Shown: positions 54,842-63,481 of the stretch, one piece after another
Position numbering within the stretch: the stretch's first letter is position 1
Layout: each line of letters begins with the position of its first letter
From: Bacillota bacterium
Lineage (GTDB): Bacteria; Bacillota; Sulfobacillia; Sulfobacillales; Sulfobacillaceae
Direction of reading: 5' to 3'
NCBI GenBank assembly: GCA_026627065.1
Contig: JAPNUO010000006.1
Coordinates: 1 to 64,000, forward strand
Length of the DNA: 64,000 bases
The notes under the pieces: generated by a model
The model's input: the letters and a program-made list of their open reading frames with translations, nothing else
What the model was told of the DNA's origin: nothing
Database searches by the model: none
Made by a program: the position numbers and the translations under genes

Positions 54842-55954
54842 ATGCGAGACGACAAAAGTTTAGAGATCGAGGCCGTATTGCTTCAGGCGTTGGACCAGGA
54901 GGTCATGGACGACGAGACCTTCAACCGTCTGGCGCTCACGCTGTTCGAGTACCAGTTTGAGCGCAATGCGCCGTTCCAGGCCTTTTGCCGTAGACGCCAC
55001 CGCACGCCGGCGACGGTTAGCGCCTGGCACGAGATACCGCCGGTGCCGGTGCAAGCTTTTAAGCATCCTGGTTTTTGGTGCGAGCCGCCCGAGCGCTGCG
55101 CGACGTTCTTTCAGACCTCGGGCACGACCGATCCCGCGCGCCACGGGCGCCATTACCACCCGAATCTCACAGTCTGGGAGCGCTCCATGAGCCGCCAGTT
55201 TCGCCGTTGGGTGTTACCCCACCGCGACCGAATACGCATGGTGGTGATGAACCCGACGGATGCGGAGTGGCCTCATTCCTCATTGGCGCACTACATGACC
55301 GTGGCTCTTGACCACTTTGGCGATGCCGCCTCGGCCAGCGTGTGGCGGGAGGGCACGCTGGAGTGGGAGGCGCTAGAAGCGCATCTTGTGCGGGCCGCGC
55401 AGGACGGTGCCGCCCTTTGCCTGATGGGTGCGACGTTCGCCTATGTGCACGCCTTTGACCGCTGGGCAAGCCGCGGACGGCGCTTTTGTCTGCCCGAAGG
55501 AAGCATCATCCTGGATACCGGCGGCACCAAGGGGCGTTCCCGCGACATCAGCCGCCGAGAGTTCGAAGACGCCTTAGTCGCCCATTTTGGCCTCACCCCG
55601 TCTTCTTGGATCAACATGTTTGGGATGACTGAACTCTCCTCCCAGTTTTATTCGGTGCCAGACAGCCGATCGCCTGACTACGATGCGCCGTTAGCGTACG
55701 TGTCTCCGCCGTGGGTGCGCACGCTGGTGCTGGATCCGGTCTCGCTCACGCCGCTCTCGCCAGGCCAGCAAGGAGTGCTAGCGCACTACGACCTCGCCAA
55801 CCGCAATGCCGCCGTGGGCATTCTTACCGAAGATTGGGGCGTGAAAACGGAGGCCGGGTTTCAGTTTTTGGGGCGGCGGCGCGGCGCCGAACTGCGCGGC
55901 TGCTCGTTGGCCATTGATGAGTACCTGCAAGGGGTGCCATCCCGTGGAATTTGA
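54842..55954 (+). CDS. luxE: LuxE-like acyl-protein synthetase
   Basis: A 370-residue member of the LuxE family, which activates fatty acids with ATP and hands the acyl group to LuxC. The nucleotide loop FFQTSGTTDPARHGR (about 89-103) and the later LDTGGTKGRSRDISRREF and NMFGMTELSSQFY motifs are clear. The start follows GGGAGG. It overlaps luxC by 11 bases. No luciferase genes are present, so the role is acyl reduction rather than light. Confidence 0.85.
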   Translation: MRDDKSLEIEAVLLQALDQEVMDDETFNRLALTLFEYQFERNAPFQAFCRRRHRTPATVSAWHEIPPVPVQAFKHPGFWCEPPERCATFFQTSGTTDPARHGRHYHPNLTVWERSMSRQFRRWVLPHRDRIRMVVMNPTDAEWPHSSLAHYMTVALDHFGDAASASVWREGTLEWEALEAHLVRAAQDGAALCLMGATFAYVHAFDRWASRGRRFCLPEGSIILDTGGTKGRSRDISRREFEDALVAHFGLTPSSWINMFGMTELSSQFYSVPDSRSPDYDAPLAYVSPPWVRTLVLDPVSLTPLSPGQQGVLAHYDLANRNAAVGILTEDWGVKTEAGFQFLGRRRGAELRGCSLAIDEYLQGVPSRGI

Positions 55955-57383
55955 GGTGGATGCCGTCCTGGGCGTCTGGCGCCAAGTGCCCTGCGAGGTC
56001 GCGCATTTTCGCTATCAGGACGGGGGGGACACCTTGACGGTCCGCCTCCCCCGCCCCACGCCGGAGGCGCTAGCGTCTTTGGGGAAGCAACTGCGCGCCG
56101 CGCAAGCCGACGTGTTGTCCTCCACTCCGGCCGGCGACCGGATTGACCGCATTAGCACCGCGGTGTCCCCTTGGCTGGACCCCACCAGCCCCGAACGCCA
56201 ACTGGCTGAACGCTGGCTGCCGGTCATGACCGGGTATGCGCCCACGATGGTGCACCGAGGCCTCACCCGCTACCTGCGCACGTTCCTCCCCGACGCGCTC
56301 ATGCGTTTTCTCGCGCAAGACTTGTCTGACCCCGCCATGCTCGACCGGCCGGTGCCGGATCGGGCCGGGGGCTGGTCTTTGGCGGTCGGTCCCCGCGTCT
56401 TAGGCCAAATTGTCGCCGGCAACATTCCCGGCATTGCGCTCTGGCACATGGTGCTGGGCCTATTGATCAAATCCGCGGTGATCACCCGCGTCTCGCGCCA
56501 GGAACCGCTGATGGCGGCGCTGATGCTACAGGTGGTCGAGCGCCAAGACCCTCCGCTGGCCGAACTGCTGCCGGTGGCGTACTGGCCTTCGGGGGATGCC
56601 GGGTGCGAACACGCATTCTTTCAGGCGGTCGATAGGCTGGTGGCCTACGGCAACGACGCGACCATTCGCGACATTGCCGCGCGCGCCTCGGGTTTGGTGC
56701 CGGTGGTGGGCTATGGCCATCGCGTGAGCCTGGCGGTAGTCGGACGGGAGGCGCTTCAGCCGCTGACCATCGAGGATGCGGTGCGCCGGGCTGGGCATGA
56801 TATTATTCTCTGGGACCAGGCCTCCTGCGCCTCGCCTCACGCCGTGTTGGTAGAGCGTGGCGGCTTTTACCCGCCCGAGGAGTTTGCCGCGCGCCTGGCC
56901 GCCGAGCTTCAACGATGGGACGTAAAAGAACCCCTTGCGCCAGTGTCCGCCGAGGTGGCGCAGGGGATCCGCGACTGGGCCGACGCCTGGGAATGGGAAG
57001 CCGGCATGACGGTGCGGCATGCCCCCGACTATCGGTGGGTCATGGCGTATGGCGCGCCCAACACCATCCCGCTCAGCCATTCCAATCGCACGGTGTTGGT
57101 GATCCCCCTGGATAGCTTGGAGGAAGCCGTCGGGTGGTTTGAGCGGCTGGCACCGCACGTGCAGACCGTGGGGGTAGCGGTCGCCCGGCGCCGGCTATTC
57201 CCACTGCTCTCCGCCTGGGCGCGCGTCGGGGTCACGCGGGTCGCCGAGCTCGGACGCATGCACGAATTTCCGGCGGGATGGCTTCACGACGGCGGCCACA
57301 GCATTGCCGATCTTGTCACTTTCATGGGCGTGGATCCGGGCGTGCTGGAGGCCATGGATGTCTGGGATGCGGAGACGTGGTAG
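55944..57383 (+). CDS. luxC: LuxC-like acyl-CoA/acyl-protein reductase
   Basis: A 479-residue NADPH-dependent fatty acyl reductase. VGPRVLGQIVAGNIPG marks the cofactor side and the catalytic Cys295 lies in WDQASCASPHAVL. It takes the acyl group from LuxE (or CoA) and releases a fatty aldehyde. I chose the GTG at 55944 with AAGGGG nine bases upstream; the ATG at 55917 would overlap luxE more. Followed by an SDR gene. Confidence 0.87.
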   Translation: MEFEVDAVLGVWRQVPCEVAHFRYQDGGDTLTVRLPRPTPEALASLGKQLRAAQADVLSSTPAGDRIDRISTAVSPWLDPTSPERQLAERWLPVMTGYAPTMVHRGLTRYLRTFLPDALMRFLAQDLSDPAMLDRPVPDRAGGWSLAVGPRVLGQIVAGNIPGIALWHMVLGLLIKSAVITRVSRQEPLMAALMLQVVERQDPPLAELLPVAYWPSGDAGCEHAFFQAVDRLVAYGNDATIRDIAARASGLVPVVGYGHRVSLAVVGREALQPLTIEDAVRRAGHDIILWDQASCASPHAVLVERGGFYPPEEFAARLAAELQRWDVKEPLAPVSAEVAQGIRDWADAWEWEAGMTVRHAPDYRWVMAYGAPNTIPLSHSNRTVLVIPLDSLEEAVGWFERLAPHVQTVGVAVARRRLFPLLSAWARVGVTRVAELGRMHEFPAGWLHDGGHSIADLVTFMGVDPGVLEAMDVWDAETW

Positions 57384-57400
57384 GTGAAAGGGGTACTGCG

Positions 57401-58165
57401 ATGACACGGCAGGATGTAGCGATAGTGACGGGAAGCGGACGGGGCTTGGGCGCTGCCATTGCATTGGGCTTGGCCCGGCGGGGAGCGGCGGTGATCATCA
57501 ACTACCGGGAGAACGCGCAAGCCGCGCAAAGCACTCTGGCCCGCGTCCAGCAGGACGGGGGCCACGGCATTTTGGTGCAGGCGGATGTTACGGACGAAAG
57601 CCAAGTGTCGCGCCTCTTTGACGAAGCCGAGACGGCCTTCGGTCCGGTAACCATTGTGGTCAACAATGCCTTAGTCTCTTTTGCCTTTAACCCGGTCAGT
57701 CGCCCTTCGTACGAGAACCTTTCCTGGCAGGACTTTACAGACCAATGGCATGGGGCAGTCAAAGCAGCCTACCTTACCGCCCAGCGTGGGCTTAAGGGCA
57801 TGAAGGAGGCCCATTACGGCCGGATCGTCAATATTGTTTCCGACCTTATTTTTCAGCCGACCGTGCCTTATCACAGTTACATCACGGCAAAATCCGCCCT
57901 TTTAGGACTGACGCGCACGCTTGCCGTCGAACTCGGCCCTTTTAACATCACAGTGAATGCCGTAGCCCCAGGCCTTATTTATCCCACGGAGGCGAGCCGT
58001 CCGACTCCCGAGTGGGTGCGGGAAGAACTTGCCGCGCGCACCCCGCTTGGCCGCGTGGTAACCCCGGAAGACGTCGTCGGTCCGGTGCTTTTCTTGGCTT
58101 CCGAAGATGCTGGCATGGTAACGGGGCAATGTTTGGTGGTGGATGGGGGGTTGATGATGCGGTGA
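57401..58165 (+). CDS. Short-chain dehydrogenase/reductase
   Basis: A 254-residue Rossmann enzyme. TGSGRGLGAAIA binds NAD(P), NNALVS replaces the usual NNAG, and the catalytic pair is Tyr and Lys in SYITAKSAL with Ser in NIVSD. A FabG-like start (MTRQDVAIVTGS) and terminal VVDGGL fit the 3-oxoacyl-ACP reductase group. Being 17 bases after luxC it probably acts on the same fatty acyl chain. Start ATG follows AAAGGGG. Confidence 0.88.
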   Translation: MTRQDVAIVTGSGRGLGAAIALGLARRGAAVIINYRENAQAAQSTLARVQQDGGHGILVQADVTDESQVSRLFDEAETAFGPVTIVVNNALVSFAFNPVSRPSYENLSWQDFTDQWHGAVKAAYLTAQRGLKGMKEAHYGRIVNIVSDLIFQPTVPYHSYITAKSALLGLTRTLAVELGPFNITVNAVAPGLIYPTEASRPTPEWVREELAARTPLGRVVTPEDVVGPVLFLASEDAGMVTGQCLVVDGGLMMR

Positions 58166-58169
58166 CCAA

Positions 58170-58409
58170 TTACCGGAATCGCCCGCGTCCCTGCAGCACC
58201 CGCGGCAGCAGGTCGGGATCACGCATCCGGTCTTCACCGACGCCGCGTTCGCCGCCGGCCACGACGGGGCGCAGGGGATCCCGCGCCGCCTCAACCGCTG
58301 GGCGCAAGCGTGCCTCCTCGCCGCCTACACCGCCCAGCAACGTTGGGTGGACGACCCCAGGGTGGCGATCGCCACCGCGGAACTCGAATGGGCGCAAGCG
58401 ACCCCCTAA
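58170..58409 (+). pseudogene. C-terminal remnant of a transposon AAA ATPase
   Basis: An open stretch of about 80 codons without a start reads GITHPVFTDAAFAAGHD, GAQGIPRRLNRWAQACL and RVAIATAELEW. This is the tail of the ExeA/TniB-like ATPases that accompany some transposases. The rest is missing; the SDR gene abuts it. Confidence 0.6.
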
Positions 58410-58429
58410 CCGTGGAGCACAAACTCTCT

Positions 58430-58467
58430 GGCCGGAGCCCCCGGAGCCAGCGCCGGGGGCTCCGGCC
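58430..58467. repeat. 15-bp perfect inverted repeat
   Basis: GGCCGGAGCCCCCGG (58430-58444) is exactly complementary to CCGGGGGCTCCGGCC (58453-58467) with an 8-base loop. A further partial copy follows. It lies 21 bases after the ATPase remnant and 100 bases from the CRISPR trailer end. It could be a transposon end or a terminator without T run. Confidence 0.65.
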
Positions 58468-58566
58468 TGGCTCCCCCGGCCACCCACGACAGTGAGCGTG
58501 AGACTGTGGTGCGCAAAAAGCGTGAGATCCGACAGCATTGGTAATTTCCGCCGAGACGGTACCACT

Positions 58567-58722
58567 GTTTCAATCCTCTCCCGGAGGGTTTCCTCCGGGA
58601 GAACGTTGCGGGCACGGTGCCCACGGGACGCACCGGCACGTTTCAATCCTCTCCCGGAGGGTTTCCTCCGGGAGAACCATCACCCGGTCCACACAAATCG
58701 GACATAGCCGATAGTTTCAATC
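58567..58722 (-). CRISPR. CRISPR array, trailer-side fragment
   Basis: Two full 38-base repeats (58567-58604, 58640-58677), a 35-base spacer, a 36-base spacer and the first nine bases of a third repeat (58714-58722), which is interrupted by the IS. Repeats are identical to those of the main part. Orientation is minus: the complementary repeat ends ATTGAAAC and the leader is at the far right. Confidence 0.95.
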
Positions 58723-60550
58723 AGGCTTTTCGCACCCAAATCCTGGCATCGCCGGAATTTTTTCTGGGGGCAATTAAGGGGGGCCGGCCCGGACAGGCGG
58801 CTCGGTGAAGACGGTCGGCGGCATCTGGAGGGCCTCGAGAATGGCCTGGAGCGTCGGATGATAAATGGCCGGCAAGGCGATGATCCGAGCTCCGGTGGTG
58901 GCATCGCGGGCGATGTGCACGCCCTGCAAATGGCGAATGAGTTCGTGGCCCGTGGGGCGGGTCAGCACCCGGCGCGACGGCGACGGAATGGGGAGGCCCG
59001 ACCGCCGCAAGCGGCGCTCCGCGAGGCGGTCTAAGAGGCACGCCCCGAGCATCACGTAGCCCAGCGCTTCGAGGCGTTCCGGCTTTTTCACGAAGAGGGC
59101 GTCGACAAAGAGCGGATCCTTCAAGAAGTGACAATGGCGTTCGACGTGGACTGGGCCTTTGGTCCTCGGCTAAGAGCTCGGCGGCGGACAATCGGTTGGC
59201 GGGCACCGTGGTGATGAGGACAAACGCGCTCCGTTGAGCGAGGGCCCGCTCGCGTCGCGTCTCGTCCACGCCGTCGACGGTGGGCACGACATGCCACGTG
59301 ATGACGGTGTCAGCGGCCGCTCCCGTCTTCCGCGGCCGCCCCCGCCGCGTCTGCGGCGTGTGGCTCACGACCGTCCCCGACACGCGATGCCACCCGGCGG
59401 CCGCCGTGGCGGGCCCGCGGTCACAGGCAGCCTGGGCATCAGCGGCACACGCAAACGTCTCGGCGGCTAACGTACGCGCCGTTCGGTCTAAGGCGGCGCG
59501 CTCCGCCGCGATGGCGCGGTCCACCGCCCGCTGGGCCCGGGGATCGCTGGCGCTCGACCGCGAGACGACGAGGCGATAGGACCGCCCGTCGATGACGCCC
59601 GAGTGCTCGGACGCCCAGGACGTGGCGCCGTCCGCGCGGACAGCGAGGCGGCCCACCGGAATCCAGGCGTCCGCTGCCCACGCCGCCGCTGTCGCGGCCG
59701 CGACGGCCGCAAACGTCTCGGGACAGCGGGAGACAAACCGGATCCCGGTGCGCTCAAGCCGGGCTCAATGGGGGCTGGTCACCAAGGCGGAGTCGGCCAC
59801 GTAGATCAACTCGCGCAATTGAGCGGGGCTCAACGCGTCGACGAGGCGATCAATCCTCGCCGTGTTGAGCGTTTTGTCCGACCGGGGGCCCGACTCCACC
59901 GTCCCGAAGAGCGGCACCCCTTCGTGATTGACAAAGAGCGTCATCAAGAGTTGTTTGAGGTCGGGCCGATGATCCTTCGAGTAACCATAGGCGGGATACA
60001 CGGGGGCCGCGTCGGCGTCGGCAAAGACCCCGGCGACCGATCGGGAGGTCGTATCACAAGGCCCCGTCGTGAGGGCAATCCCTGCGTGGGCATAAGCGGC
60101 CAGCGCCCACGCGCTGAACACCTTGGCGGGTCCCGCCCGGGCGAGTTTATCGAGGGCCCGGCCGAGGCTGTCGTCCGTGAAGTCGTCCGGGTGTCGGCCT
60201 TGTCCGATCAGCATTGCGACATCGGTCAGGGTGAGCCGCTCCGCGAGGCGATACAGCGGGGTTTTCCCGGCCAAGATGTCCAACATCAGGAGCAAGATCC
60301 GCTCGCCCGGGGACACCCGGCACTGGCCGGGATCCCACGTCACCAGGGTATTGACCAGGGACACCACGCCGATCTCCTCGGCGAGCGGGCGAAACAGTGG
60401 CGCCGCGCCCACGGCACGGCTGGTCGGTTCAATCCTCGGGATCTTCTTCATAATCAGCAGACGATTCGCCATTCCGGCGCCTTTTTCCTTTGCGAAATAT
60501 TCCGTCTATTGTTAATACAAAATTGGAAAAATTTAGGTGCGGAATACGTG
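58723..60550 (-). mobile_element. IS1634-like insertion sequence inside a CRISPR repeat
   Basis: Ends carry imperfect inverted repeats (left AGGCTTTTCGCACCCAAAT; right, complementary, TATTCCGCACCTAAAT). TTCAATC, part of the CRISPR repeat, is present on both sides, a target duplication of 5-7 bases. It contains one transposase gene, now broken. Confidence 0.8.
58774..60472 (-). pseudogene. Broken IS1634-family transposase
   Basis: Reads from MANRLLIMKKIPRIEPTSRA with the N-terminal domain and the DDE Asp region (TTGPCDTTSRSV; VADSALVTSPH). An in-frame TGA at 59765-59767 interrupts the sequence, which resumes in the same frame as ARLERTGIRFVSRCPETF. A frameshift near 59165 then moves to HVERHCHFLKDPLFVDALFVKKPERLEALGYV, the family C-terminal region. 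Inactive. Confidence 0.8.
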
Positions 60551-61248
60551 TTCAATCCTCTCCCGGAGGGTTTCCTCCGGGAGAACCTGATATCAGCTGC
60601 CTGGATCTCATCGTAGGCACTGTTTCAATCCTCTCCCGGAGGGTTTCCTCCGGGAGAACGGGCGCGCGTATCTGTCCATGCTCGTTGGGGCTCGGTTTCA
60701 ATCCTCTCCCGGAGGGTTTCCTCCGGGAGAACGCCTGCGATGCAGGTCCGCCCCGCCGGCGAGCTACCCGGTTTCAATCCTCTCCCGGAGGGTTTCCTCC
60801 GGGAGAACGGCGATCGGAATCGAAATCGGCAATCGGTCCCAACGGTTTCAATCCTCTCCCGGAGGGTTTCCTCCGGGAGAACATCAGCACCTGCGGCGCG
60901 GCATCCCGGGCCGTGACGTTTCAATCCTCTCCCGGAGGGTTTCCTCCGGGAGAACAGCTCTAGTAGCATCGTGGGGTACGAGGATGTGGTTTCAATCCTC
61001 TCCCGGAGGGTTTCCTCCGGGAGAACTGAGTTGCGCCGGCGGGTGGATGAGCTTTGGGAGAGTTTCAATCCTCTCCCGGAGGGTTTCCTCCGGGAGAACG
61101 CCGAGAGTGATTGTGCTTCCTGCGGCTACGGTGATGGGTTTCAATCCTCTCCCGGAGGGTTTCCTCCGGGAGAACATCCGCGCGATGCAAGCGGCGCAGC
61201 AGAGCCAGGTGTTTCAATCCTCTCCCGGAGGGTTTCCTCCGGGAGAAC
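60549..61248 (-). CRISPR. CRISPR array, leader-side part
   Basis: Ten 38-base repeats begin at 60549, 60622, 60695, 60771, 60845, 60918, 60989, 61062, 61138 and 61211; nine spacers measure 33-38 bases. The first repeat is the IS-split one and has an altered 5' end. All others are identical. Each holds a perfect stem CTCCCGGAGG/CCTCCGGGAG with loop GTTT. In the transcribed (minus) sense, AGGATTGAAAC follows the stem, 11 bases, the 5' handle size left by Cas5 in type I-C. Confidence 0.98.
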
Positions 61249-61413
61249 GCCGCGCCCGCTAACGGGCACCACGTCTATCATAAAGGGTCACATTTCGCGA
61301 ACCAAATTACAAGCCTTATAGTTCACCAGAGTAAGACTAATTTCTTACCTTTTATACGCGATAAATACTCCACCGCGAATCTCCCAACGATTATTCATCA
61401 CTTGAGGTCCGCG
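61249..61413 (-). promoter_or_regulatory. CRISPR leader
   Basis: AT-rich stretch between cas2 and the first repeat, where new spacers would enter. A GCCCG-CTAA-CGGGC hairpin lies next to the repeat. It should hold the array promoter on the minus strand. Confidence 0.65.
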
Positions 61414-61695
61414 CTAAAAAATTAATGGTTCATCGAAATTCACGTACCGATCAATTCCTTTAACCCAAGTATCTGATGGGTTCACCCGATAAATCCGGAC
61501 ACTATCTTCCCGAGCATCAATAATCTCTTGCAACGCTGTCTTCAATTTGTATAATGCTACCTCATCGACACGGCACTCAAACACAGAGTATTGAACGCGC
61601 TGGCCATAATTCAGGCATTGCTGGGCTACTTTTCTGAGACGTCGTTGTCCGCCTACGGTGTCGGCTTTAACATCATAAGCTACTACTATATCCAT
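61414..61695 (-). CDS. cas2: CRISPR-associated endoribonuclease Cas2
   Basis: A 93-residue ferredoxin-like protein beginning MDIVVAYDVKADTVGGQRRLRKVAQQC with the conserved Asp after strand 1; GQRVQYSVFECRVDE follows. It forms the integration complex with Cas1. The ATG at 61695 follows GGAGGTGG. Last cas gene before the leader. Confidence 0.95.
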   Translation of the reverse strand: MDIVVAYDVKADTVGGQRRLRKVAQQCLNYGQRVQYSVFECRVDEVALYKLKTALQEIIDAREDSVRIYRVNPSDTWVKGIDRYVNFDEPLIF

Positions 61696-61814
61696 AGTCT
61701 CCACCTCCATCGCCCTTTATGCAATACGTCTTCGGTTTTAAAAGATAACAGAATCGTTAAGACGGTTCTGCCTTTGATTAACTTGTCAATGTCCTCGTTA
61801 CTCCATTGATAAGA

Positions 61815-62837
61815 TTAGCGGTAAAGAAAAGGTTGATACATTGCAAGATCTTCGCGCAAGGCTCGGGCAAGAATCCTGGCTTGAACTATTGGAAGCAGTC
61901 CAAAAGGAATTGTTTGGCCAATAGCCTCATGGCGCACAGTTTCCCTCTTCTTTTGTTGATACGCTGCTAAAAATTTCCGCCGAGATTCATCCGTTAATTC
62001 AACCCTGCCTCCCATGTAGAAATTGAAATCTCCAACGTGAATTTGACCACGATTAACAAGCGACAGCACTAGACGATCCACGAAGTGGGAACGATGTTCT
62101 TCCATAAGATCCAGGGCGAGAGCCGGACGTCCTGGTCTCAAAGCATGAAGGTAGCCTTCTTGTGGATCGAGTCCAACTACCTCACAAGCACTTTGACATT
62201 CCGAGCGAAGTAACGCGTAGCCAAATGACAAGAGAGCATTAATGCCATCACGTGGTGGCCGGCGATTTCGTCCTTTCATTCCCCAATTCTCTGGATCTTT
62301 CAATATCAATAATTTAAAATGCCGAAAATAAAGGCGAGCCGCCATGCCTTCTACGCCTCTTAGTCGATTCATGTCTTCGGTTCGTGGTACTATGTCCGCC
62401 AAGATTTTAAGCATACGCGATATTTTGACGAACTGTTCTTTTTTTCGGGGATCGTTAGCTTCTCGAGCTGCCCGCATGTAAATTTGGCGTTGGTTTAATA
62501 TTTTGGCCCACACTAACCGTTGGGCAATAACAATCCCTGACTGCTCCACTGCCCGATGCTGCGCCATCCTCAAAAGAACATTCCCTGCCGTGGCGCCACG
62601 TATTTGCGCCTTGAATTTACCAGACTCAGACATCCAACTAATCGACCTGCCTGTATCTGCAAATCGATGAATTAAATAGGGACTTAAAAGAATGTTTCCA
62701 TAAGCAACGATACTTCCCAAGTGGTGCAATGGTACACGAATAAGAACCGTACCATCAGATTCCACAACAACAGTTTCGTGGTCAAGATGCGCATAAGAAC
62801 CTTGAGTAGTCAAAAACAGTGTATTATGAATCATCAT
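61815..62837 (-). CDS. cas1: CRISPR-associated endonuclease Cas1
   Basis: A 340-residue integrase subunit. The N-terminal beta part (YAHLDHETVVVESDG) precedes the helical domain with catalytic Glu (RGVEGMAARLYFRHF), His (EGYLHALRPGRPAL) and Asp (ALDLMEEHR), all present. It resembles the I-C subtype. Start ATG 62837 or 62834 behind GAAGGTG. The 119-base gap to cas2 has no gene. Confidence 0.95.
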   Translation of the reverse strand: MMIHNTLFLTTQGSYAHLDHETVVVESDGTVLIRVPLHHLGSIVAYGNILLSPYLIHRFADTGRSISWMSESGKFKAQIRGATAGNVLLRMAQHRAVEQSGIVIAQRLVWAKILNQRQIYMRAAREANDPRKKEQFVKISRMLKILADIVPRTEDMNRLRGVEGMAARLYFRHFKLLILKDPENWGMKGRNRRPPRDGINALLSFGYALLRSECQSACEVVGLDPQEGYLHALRPGRPALALDLMEEHRSHFVDRLVLSLVNRGQIHVGDFNFYMGGRVELTDESRRKFLAAYQQKKRETVRHEAIGQTIPFGLLPIVQARILARALREDLAMYQPFLYR

Positions 62838-62882
62838 ACTATACACCTTCAAAAGATAGTTTTACTGCTCAACAACATTATC

Positions 62883-63479
62883 CTATCCTTCATCCTTCCA
62901 GGATAAACTCCCTTGTCCATAGAGAGACGGTAGACACACATCCAAAAGAGAGCAGTGTGGACACCGTTCACGATGATCGGTTGGAGCAGGAACCTTTTCG
63001 GAACTCAGCAAGGCACGCGTATCTTCAATGGCCCGATAAGTAGCGTCCCGCAACGAAGACGAAAATAACACCTCACGGCGCCGGCGGCTTCCGACATAAT
63101 AAATTGCTCCCGCTGGTACTGCCACATGTAACATCTCCTCTAAACACAACGCCTGAGCGCACACTTGCAGGTCGTCATTAATCCACGATTGCCGGGTTCC
63201 GTGTTTGTACTCGATCGGGTAGGGTATGTCACCGTGCCATTCAACAACATCCGCGACACCGGCGATACCCAACGCATTCGACCACAACCGCACGGAAGTT
63301 TCCATACGGACAGGACTTTCCCTAATGGTGATTTCGTCTACTCGCGCATGGCTGTCGCGCCCTTCAAGAGTAAACACGTTATCCTCGAATATCTGCTCTT
63401 GGTGAATTAAGGCACATCGACGCGGACAATAAGCAAAATGATTTAGGGCCGACAACGGAATCCTGAGTCGTGTTGACAT
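62883..63479 (-). CDS. cas4: CRISPR-associated exonuclease Cas4
   Basis: A 198-residue Fe-S RecB-like nuclease. Cysteines Cys18 (YCPRRC) and the C-terminal group CPHCSLLDVC bind the cluster; ADVVEW and PIEYKHG hold the active-site acids and Lys; QVCAQALCLEEML follows. It trims prespacers and selects PAM. Directly after cas7. Confidence 0.95.
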   Translation of the reverse strand: MSTRLRIPLSALNHFAYCPRRCALIHQEQIFEDNVFTLEGRDSHARVDEITIRESPVRMETSVRLWSNALGIAGVADVVEWHGDIPYPIEYKHGTRQSWINDDLQVCAQALCLEEMLHVAVPAGAIYYVGSRRRREVLFSSSLRDATYRAIEDTRALLSSEKVPAPTDHRERCPHCSLLDVCLPSLYGQGSLSWKDEG

Positions 63480-63481
63480 AA

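Noticed and set aside
54842..58165. Bioluminescence operon
   Set aside because: Only luxE and luxC homologues are present; no luxA, luxB or luxD candidates in the window.
59765..59767. In-frame TGA in the IS1634 transposase as selenocysteine
   Set aside because: No SECIS-like hairpin was sought successfully and the gene also has a frameshift, so a nonsense mutation is simpler.
60490..61321. Long open frames across the CRISPR array encoding repeated SSPGGFPPGE-type peptides
   Set aside because: They arise because 38-base repeats and 33-38-base spacers lack stops by chance; the repeating unit is the CRISPR repeat itself.
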